Positions 1 through 4,343 of a DNA stretch of 6,241 nt are shown one piece after another. Within the stretch, counting starts at the first letter, position 1, and every line of letters begins with the position of its first letter. Made by a program: the position numbers and the translations under genes. This DNA comes from CBDUXP01 sp965371225 [NCBI: uncultured bacterium] (GTDB lineage Bacteria > Abyssobacteria > SURF-5 > CBDUXP01), in contig CBDUXP010000114.1 of NCBI GenBank assembly GCA_965371225.1, forward strand, positions 1 to 6,241, read 5' to 3'. Under the pieces are notes generated by a model. The model was not told the DNA's origin and made no database searches. It was given only the letters and a program-made list of their open reading frames with translations.

Positions 1-10
1 CTTGCCATTC

Positions 11-36
11 GGGCGGACACGCAGGTCCGCCCCTAC
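11..36. repeat. Palindromic repeat unit 1 (8-bp stem, 6-base loop, CTAC tail)
   Basis: GGGCGGAC (11-18) is perfectly complementary to GTCCGCCC (25-32) around the six-base loop ACGCAG, and CTAC follows at 33-36. The right end, GCCCCTAC, is shared with the hairpin at 133-164, so the two look like members of one dispersed palindromic family. Similar short GC-rich intergenic palindromes (REP-like or MITE-like) are common in several GC-rich phyla. The class assignment is an inference. Confidence 0.6.
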
Positions 37-58
37 GCAGGAACATTTGCACGTGGAG

Positions 59-80
59 GGCACGGCTGCCACGCCGTGCC
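59..80. repeat. Palindromic repeat unit 2 (8-bp stem, 6-base loop)
   Basis: GGCACGGC (59-66) pairs perfectly with GCCGTGCC (73-80) around the six-base loop TGCCAC. Stem and loop lengths are the same as in the unit at 11-32, although the stem sequence differs. It lacks the CTAC tail and runs into GC-rich sequence. Equal geometry with a different sequence suggests compensatory change within a structured repeat family, but this rests on two units only. Confidence 0.5.
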
Positions 81-107
81 GCGCGGGCCGGTCTGCGGAA
101 AGCCGGT

Positions 108-120
108 TGCGCGAAGCGCA
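108..120. repeat. Short hairpin TGCGC-GAA-GCGCA
   Basis: TGCGC (108-112) and GCGCA (116-120) form a perfect five-base stem closed by a GAA loop. Alone it could be chance in GC-rich DNA. It is listed because it lies between two longer palindromes in a tightly packed cluster. Confidence 0.3.
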
Positions 121-132
121 GAGGCGGATGCC

Positions 133-164
133 GGGCCGGGCGGTTCCAAGAACCCGGCCCCTAC
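133..164. repeat. Palindromic repeat unit 3 (8-bp stem, GCCCCTAC end)
   Basis: GGGCCGGG (133-140) pairs perfectly with CCCGGCCC (153-160). An inner TT/AA pair (144-145 with 151-152) can extend the stem past a three-base bulge. CTAC follows at 161-164, giving the same GCCCCTAC right end as the unit at 11-36. Another small hairpin, CGCGGG-TG-CCCGCG, follows at 165-178. The shared end makes membership in a common repeat family likely. Confidence 0.5.
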
Positions 165-254
165 CGCGGGTGCCCGCGCCGGGATGTCGCGCCGCCGGGC
201 CCAGGGCTTAAACTGCCGCTAGGGGCGGAGTTCCGGCATCGCGCAGGGTCGCCG

Positions 255-283
255 TTGAGGGGGGCCGCGGACGCTGCTAGAAT
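255..283 (+). promoter_or_regulatory. Sigma70-like promoter of the gcv operon, extended -10
   Basis: TTGAGG (255-260) matches the -35 consensus in its first four bases. After a 17-base spacer, TAGAAT (278-283) matches the -10 consensus in five of six positions. It is preceded by TGC (275-277), an extended -10 element. Transcription would start near 290, giving a leader of about 44 bases before the gcvPA ATG. This is the best promoter candidate in the upstream region. No operator or riboswitch is recognised around it. Confidence 0.6.
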
Positions 284-318
284 CCTTAGCCCCACACGTC
301 GCCGCCGCCCGTCGACAC

Positions 319-322
319 GAGG
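319..322 (+). promoter_or_regulatory. Weak ribosome binding site of gcvPA
   Basis: GAGG lies 11 bases before the ATG at 334, which is rather far for a Shine-Dalgarno. It is nevertheless the only purine-rich match near that start. The start is supported mainly by the N-terminal protein sequence (MAYIPNT), which looks like the normal beginning of the GcvPA family. Confidence 0.4.
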
Positions 323-333
323 TTCCCGGATCT

Positions 334-1704
334 ATGGCGTATATTCCGAACACTGACGCGGATCGCGAGGCGATGCTCGCCACGCTGGGCCTGAAGACGG
401 TGGATGCCCTGTTCGCGGACATCCCGAAATCCGCGCGGCCGGTCCGGCCCCCCGAGGTGCCCGGTCCGCTCGCGGAATGGCAGATCGCCCAGGTCATGGG
501 CGCGCAGGCCGGCCGCAACCGCAACACGCAGGAGGCCGCGTCCTTTCTCGGCGCGGGGATCTACGACCACCATATCCCCACCGCGGTGTGGGACCTGGTG
601 AATCGCGGCGAGTTCAAAACGGCGTACACGCCCTACCAGCCGGAGGTCAGCCAGGGCTTCCTCCAGACCATTTACGAGTACCAGTCCATGATCTGCGCGC
701 TCACCGAGATGGACATCTCGAACGCGTCGCTGTACGACGGGGCGGGCGCCGCGGTGGAAGCCATGCTCATGGCCGTAAAGCGCACGAAGCGGCCGGTCGT
801 CGCGGCGTCCGAAGCGCTGCACCCGGACACCCGCGCGGTGCTCGAAACCTATGCGCGCATGCTGGACCTCCGCTACGTGCTCGTGCCGCACGCAAAGGGC
901 ATCACCGACCTTAACGCGGTGGACGAGCTGGTGACGGAGGACGTGGCGTGCCTCATCACGCAGGCGCCGAACTTCTTCGGCATCATCGAGGGGACGGACG
1001 GGGAACTAGGCGAGCGCGCGCACCGGCACGGCGCCAAGTGGATCGTAAGCTGCGACCCGGTGAGCCTCGGCCTCCTGCACGGGCCGGGGGCTTACGGTGC
1101 GGACATCGCCGTGGGGGAGGGGCAGGGGCTCGGCATCCCCCAGGCCCTGGGTGGCGCCACGTTCGGCTTCCTCGCCATCAAGAACGAAGGGCTCGCGCGG
1201 CGCGAGCGCATGCTGAAGTTTATGCCGGGGCGCCTGTGCGGCTCGACGCTCGACGCGCGGGGGGAAGAGGCGTACGCGCTTTCCCTGACTACGCGCGAGC
1301 AGCACGTCAAGCGCGAGCGGGCCACGTCGAACATCTGCACCAACCAGGCGCTGCTCGCGCTCGCGGCGACCGTGCACCTGAGTCTGCTCGGCAGCGCCGG
1401 CCTGCGCGAGGTGGCGCACCAGTGCCTGCAGAAGGCGCACTACGCCGCGAAGAAACTCACGCGCACGCCGGGGGTCAACCTCGCGTTTCCGAAACAACCG
1501 TTCTTCAAGGAATTTGCGCTCAAACTGCCCGGCGACCCGGCCAAGCTGAATCGCGCGCTCAAGAAGGTGAACATCATCGGCGGGTATCCGCTGGAGGCTC
1601 ACTACCCGGCGCTGGAGAACGGGGTCCTGCTCGCGGTCACGGAGAAGCGGAGTCGCACCGAGATTGACGCGCTGGCGGCGGAGGTGGCGACGTGGAGCCG
1701 CTAA
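334..1704 (+). CDS. gcvPA: Glycine dehydrogenase (decarboxylating) subunit 1, GcvPA
   Basis: This is the alpha subunit of the two-subunit P-protein of the glycine cleavage system, a cytosolic enzyme that with GcvPB decarboxylates glycine and passes the aminomethyl group to the lipoyl arm of GcvH. The 456-residue length is normal for the family (about 440-460). Family signatures read in order: YIPNTDADREAML at the N-terminus, FLGAGIYDHHIP, TAYTPYQPEVSQGFLQ, the ASLYDGA segment, and late TTREQHVKRERATSNICTNQ. The PLP lysine is carried by the beta subunit, so its absence here is expected. The N-terminus aligns in character with the family from the ATG at 334. The gene is first in the operon, behind a sigma70-like promoter, and its last 13 bases overlap the next gene, implying coupled translation at matched levels. 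No truncation or frameshift is seen. Confidence 0.97.
   Translation: MAYIPNTDADREAMLATLGLKTVDALFADIPKSARPVRPPEVPGPLAEWQIAQVMGAQAGRNRNTQEAASFLGAGIYDHHIPTAVWDLVNRGEFKTAYTPYQPEVSQGFLQTIYEYQSMICALTEMDISNASLYDGAGAAVEAMLMAVKRTKRPVVAASEALHPDTRAVLETYARMLDLRYVLVPHAKGITDLNAVDELVTEDVACLITQAPNFFGIIEGTDGELGERAHRHGAKWIVSCDPVSLGLLHGPGAYGADIAVGEGQGLGIPQALGGATFGFLAIKNEGLARRERMLKFMPGRLCGSTLDARGEEAYALSLTTREQHVKRERATSNICTNQALLALAATVHLSLLGSAGLREVAHQCLQKAHYAAKKLTRTPGVNLAFPKQPFFKEFALKLPGDPAKLNRALKKVNIIGGYPLEAHYPALENGVLLAVTEKRSRTEIDALAAEVATWSR
1680..1687 (+). promoter_or_regulatory. Strong Shine-Dalgarno that fixes the GTG start of gcvPB-gcvT
   Basis: GGAGGTGG at 1680-1687 lies inside the end of gcvPA. The GGAGGT core ends six bases before the GTG at 1692, which is ideal spacing. 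This decides the start: the first in-frame ATG (1743) would remove LIFEGGAPGRTAVY, which is characteristic of GcvPB N-termini. Confidence 0.75.
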
Positions 1705-4220
1705 TCTTCGAGGGGGGCGCGCCCGGCCGCACCGCCGTCTACATGCCGGAGCTGGACGTTCCCGAGCAGGCGCTGGACGCGCTGCTCCCCGAGGGCGCGG
1801 TGCGCAGCACCTTGCTGTTGCCCCAGCGCGGGGAACTGGAGGTGGTGCGCCACTTCACCCGCCTCGCGCAGCGGAACATGGGCATCGACACCGCGTTCTA
1901 TCCGCTCGGGTCGTGCACCATGAAGTACAACCCGAAGATCAACGACGCGATGGCGTTCCTGGCCGGGTACGCCCACGTTCACCCATACCAGGCCCCAGCC
2001 GAAATTCAAGGCGCTCTCGAACTCCTGTGGCAACTGGACCAGTGGCTGTGCGACATCACGGGGTTCGCCGCCGCCTCATTCCAGCCGGCCGCGGGGGCGC
2101 ACGGCGAACTCACGTCGCTCATGATGTTCAAGGCGTACTTCGCGGCGCAGGGGGATTCCGGACGCACCACGATCCTCGTTCCGGACTCGGCGCACGGCAC
2201 GAACCCGGCGAGCGCTGCCATGTGCGGGTTCACGGTGCAGGAGATTCCGTCCACCAGCGAGGGGGAGGTGGACCTGGCCGCGATCCGGGCAGCCGCCGGC
2301 CCACACGTGGCAGGCATCATGCTCACCGTCCCGAACACGGCCGGCCTCTTCGAACGGGATATCGAAGCGGTCATCGGCGCCATTCGCGACTGCGGCGGGC
2401 TCCTCTATTGCGACGGCGCGAACCTCAACGCCATGGTGGGCCGCTGCCGGCCCGGCGAGCTGGGCTTCGACGCCATGCACATCAATCTGCACAAGACCTT
2501 CTCCACGCCGCACGGCGGTGGCGGGCCGGGGGGCGGACCCATCGTAGTGTCGGAACGGATCGCGCCATACCTACCGGTCCCGCTCGTCAAGGAACACAAC
2601 GGTACGTACGCCTGGGACTGGGCGCGTCCGGCCAGCATCGGGAAAGTCCGCGGGTTTTATGGCGCGTTCGCCGTGGCAGTGCGTGCCGTGGCGTACATTC
2701 TCGCGCAAGGGCCGGCGGGGCTCCGGGCGATCGCGGACAACGCGGTGCTGAACGCGAACTATGTCCGGGAACGGCTCAAGGGCCTGTTCGACCAGCCGTA
2801 CGACCGGACGTGCATGCACGAATTCGTCATGGCGCCCACGGCCGCCATGAAAGCGGCCGGCACGACGACGATGGATATCGCCAAGCGGCTGCTCGATTTC
2901 GGTATGCACGCCCCCACGATCTATTTCCCCCTGATCGTGGATCAGGCGATCATGTTCGAACCGACCGAGACGGAGTCCAAAGAAGCGCTGGACGGTTTCG
3001 TGGACGCGATGACGCAGATCGCGCAGGAGGCCGTCGACGCCCCTGACGTCCTTCACCACGCGCCCACGCTCACGCCCGTGACTCGCGTGGACCTGAATCT
3101 GGCCAACGGCTGGCGGGATTACAACTACGCCACGCGGGTGGTGCGCCGGCCGCCGCTCCTGTCGATGCACATGCGGGCCGGCGCCACCATGTTCAACTTC
3201 GCGAACTGGCACATGCCGCTCTTCTACACGAGCGTGGAAGAGGAGCACCGCGCAGTGCGGGAGGCCGTCGGCCTTTTCGACATCTCCCACATGGGCGAGG
3301 TGTATTTCGAGGGTCCGCAAGCCGCGGCCACGCTGCAGCGGCTCCTCGCAAACGATGTCACGCGGCTCGAGCCGGGGCGGGCGCAGTACACCATGCTCCT
3401 CAACGAAGCCGGCCATGTGGTCGATGATTGCTACCTCTATATGCTCGCGCCCGACCGGTACCTGCTCGTGATCAACGCGGCCACGCGCGAAAAGGACGTG
3501 GCGTGGATGCAACAGCACCTCACGGGCAACAGCGTCTCCATGACCGAACGCAGTCTCGAGACCGGCCTGTTCTCGCTGCAAGGCCCGAAGGCCCTGGCGC
3601 TCGCCCGCCGACTCGTCGACGGGCCCTTTCCAGAGAAGAAGAACCGTATCGTCGAAACCACGCTAGGCCGGATCCCCTGCCTCGTGTCGCAATCCGGCTA
3701 CACGGGGGAGGACGGGGTGGAGATCTATCACGGCGTGCGCGATTCGGTCCGCCTGTGGGACGCGGTGATGGCGGCGGGCCAGGCGGACGGCATCCGGCCC
3801 ATCGGGCTCGGAGCGCGGAACACCCTCCGCGCCGAGATGGCGTACTGCCTCTACGGCAGCGAACTGAACGAGGAGACCACCCCGCTGGAGGCGAACCTGG
3901 GCTGGGTGGTGAAGTTGGACACCGATTTCATCGGGGCGGAACGCTTGCGCGAACAGCAGGCCGCCGGCATCACGCGCACGCGCGTGGGGTTCCGCATCCC
4001 GGCGGGCGCCGTTCCGCGCCAGCACGATCCGGTCGCGATCAACGGCGAGAGCATTGGCGAGGTCACCTCGGCGGTGCACGGCGTGTCGGTGGACGCGGTG
4101 CTCGGCATGGCCTACGTGCCCGTCGAATGGAGCGAACCGGGCACCAAGATTATGGTCGGCTCGGGCGCGAAACGGGCGGAGGCCACCATCGTCAGCCTGC
4201 CGTTTTACCACCGGGGATGA
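1692..4220 (+). CDS. Fused glycine dehydrogenase subunit 2 and aminomethyltransferase (GcvPB-GcvT)
   Basis: One unbroken 842-residue frame carries two complete glycine cleavage enzymes. Residues about 1-480 are GcvPB, the PLP-binding beta subunit of P-protein: PLIFEGGAPGR, PELDVPEQ, YPLGSCTMKYNPKIN, DSAHGTNPASAA, CDGANLNAMVG, then NLHKTFSTPHGGGGPG, where K268 is the expected Schiff-base lysine. Residues about 485-842 are GcvT, which releases ammonia and forms 5,10-methylene-tetrahydrofolate: FDISHMGEV, AGHVVDDCYLY (D578/D579, the conserved catalytic-region aspartate), GYTGEDGVEIY (669-679), GLGARNTLR (705-713) and TTPLEANLGW. Both parts have near-normal length, so this is a head-to-tail fusion and not a fragment. 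The junction (about 465-486) contains no stop or shift. N710 replaces the aspartate usual in GLGARD. The start is GTG with a strong Shine-Dalgarno. A sequencing loss of a stop is possible but unlikely. No canonical terminator follows. Confidence 0.95.
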   Translation: MEPLIFEGGAPGRTAVYMPELDVPEQALDALLPEGAVRSTLLLPQRGELEVVRHFTRLAQRNMGIDTAFYPLGSCTMKYNPKINDAMAFLAGYAHVHPYQAPAEIQGALELLWQLDQWLCDITGFAAASFQPAAGAHGELTSLMMFKAYFAAQGDSGRTTILVPDSAHGTNPASAAMCGFTVQEIPSTSEGEVDLAAIRAAAGPHVAGIMLTVPNTAGLFERDIEAVIGAIRDCGGLLYCDGANLNAMVGRCRPGELGFDAMHINLHKTFSTPHGGGGPGGGPIVVSERIAPYLPVPLVKEHNGTYAWDWARPASIGKVRGFYGAFAVAVRAVAYILAQGPAGLRAIADNAVLNANYVRERLKGLFDQPYDRTCMHEFVMAPTAAMKAAGTTTMDIAKRLLDFGMHAPTIYFPLIVDQAIMFEPTETESKEALDGFVDAMTQIAQEAVDAPDVLHHAPTLTPVTRVDLNLANGWRDYNYATRVVRRPPLLSMHMRAGATMFNFANWHMPLFYTSVEEEHRAVREAVGLFDISHMGEVYFEGPQAAATLQRLLANDVTRLEPGRAQYTMLLNEAGHVVDDCYLYMLAPDRYLLVINAATREKDVAWMQQHLTGNSVSMTERSLETGLFSLQGPKALALARRLVDGPFPEKKNRIVETTLGRIPCLVSQSGYTGEDGVEIYHGVRDSVRLWDAVMAAGQADGIRPIGLGARNTLRAEMAYCLYGSELNEETTPLEANLGWVVKLDTDFIGAERLREQQAAGITRTRVGFRIPAGAVPRQHDPVAINGESIGEVTSAVHGVSVDAVLGMAYVPVEWSEPGTKIMVGSGAKRAEATIVSLPFYHRG

Positions 4221-4276
4221 TGCGTGCCGGCGTCGGCCGGGGGACGGGCCCATCCCCATCGCGGCCGCCGCATTCC

Positions 4277-4305
4277 TTGACGTGCTGCGGCGTGCACGCT
4301 AGCGT
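4277..4305 (+). promoter_or_regulatory. Putative promoter of the FHA-HEAT/HIT gene pair
   Basis: TTGACG (4277-4282) matches the -35 consensus in five of six bases. A 17-base spacer leads to TAGCGT (4300-4305), a weak -10 with T, A and final T conserved. The spacing and the TAGNNT pattern equal those of the gcv promoter at 255-283, which raises the credibility. A transcript would begin near 4312, about 30 bases before the ATG at 4344. AGGAG at 4312-4316 is 27 bases from that ATG, too distant to be a normal ribosome binding site. Confidence 0.4.
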
Positions 4306-4307
4306 GC
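4294..4307. promoter_or_regulatory. Perfect 14-bp palindrome, candidate operator
   Basis: GCACGCTAGCGTGC reads the same on both strands with no spacer. It spans the predicted -10 (4300-4305) of the FHA-HEAT promoter, where a dimeric repressor site would block polymerase. No regulator gene is visible nearby. Chance occurrence in GC-rich DNA or a simple hairpin remain alternatives. Confidence 0.35.
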
Positions 4308-4343
4308 TATCAGGAGCCAGCCCGCACCGCCACGCCGGGCCCC

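Larger units (their letters stand above)
1..333. other. Upstream intergenic region with hairpin cluster and gcv promoter
   Basis: No gene is supported here. The only open stretch on the + strand (2-211) would encode an Arg/Pro/Ala-rich peptide with no recognisable domain, and it runs straight through several perfect palindromes, which suggests non-coding DNA. Positions 11-178 hold at least five short hairpins, listed separately where clear. Positions 180-250 hold little beyond a copy, in inverted orientation, of the ten bases at 26-35 (found at 220-229). Positions 255-333 hold the promoter and leader of gcvPA. No glycine-riboswitch-like aptamer is seen in the roughly 44-base leader. Confidence 0.6.

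Noticed and set aside
11-178. CRISPR array in the hairpin cluster
   Set aside because: The units differ in sequence, spacing is irregular and there is no constant repeat with unique spacers of even length.
2-211. Open + strand frame of 69 codons at the left edge
   Set aside because: It is Arg/Pro/Ala-rich without any domain and lies across several perfect palindromes. No ribosome binding site can be judged at the edge. It looks like a GC-rich chance frame in a repeat cluster.
284-333. Glycine riboswitch before gcvPA
   Set aside because: The predicted leader is only about 44 bases and none of the conserved glycine aptamer segments is recognised in it or further upstream.
286-891. 201-codon - strand frame opposite the gcvPA start
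   Set aside because: It overlaps an unambiguous gene on the other strand, is rich in Arg/His/Val as antisense frames in GC-rich DNA are, and shows no family motif.
1664-3046. 460-codon + strand frame overlapping gcvPB in another frame
   Set aside because: The translation is dominated by Arg, Gly, Ala and His with no recognisable fold, while the overlapping frame is a clear GcvPB. The long frame is a by-product of high GC.
3165-3173. Possible separate start of gcvT at ATG 3165 or 3171
   Set aside because: No Shine-Dalgarno precedes either ATG and no stop codon separates them from GcvPB, so a fused product is the simpler reading. A minor internal start cannot be excluded.
2571-3581. 336-codon - strand frame opposite the GcvPB-GcvT junction
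   Set aside because: It is antisense to conserved motifs on the + strand and has no family features. It was considered because it spans the fusion junction, but it offers no evidence of a separate gene.
4226-4257. Terminator after gcvPB-gcvT (GCCG/CGGC at 4226-4237; GGGGA/TCCCC at 4240-4257)
   Set aside because: The stems are short (4-5 bp) and no T-run follows. In sequence this GC-rich such stems are expected by chance, so no intrinsic terminator is called.
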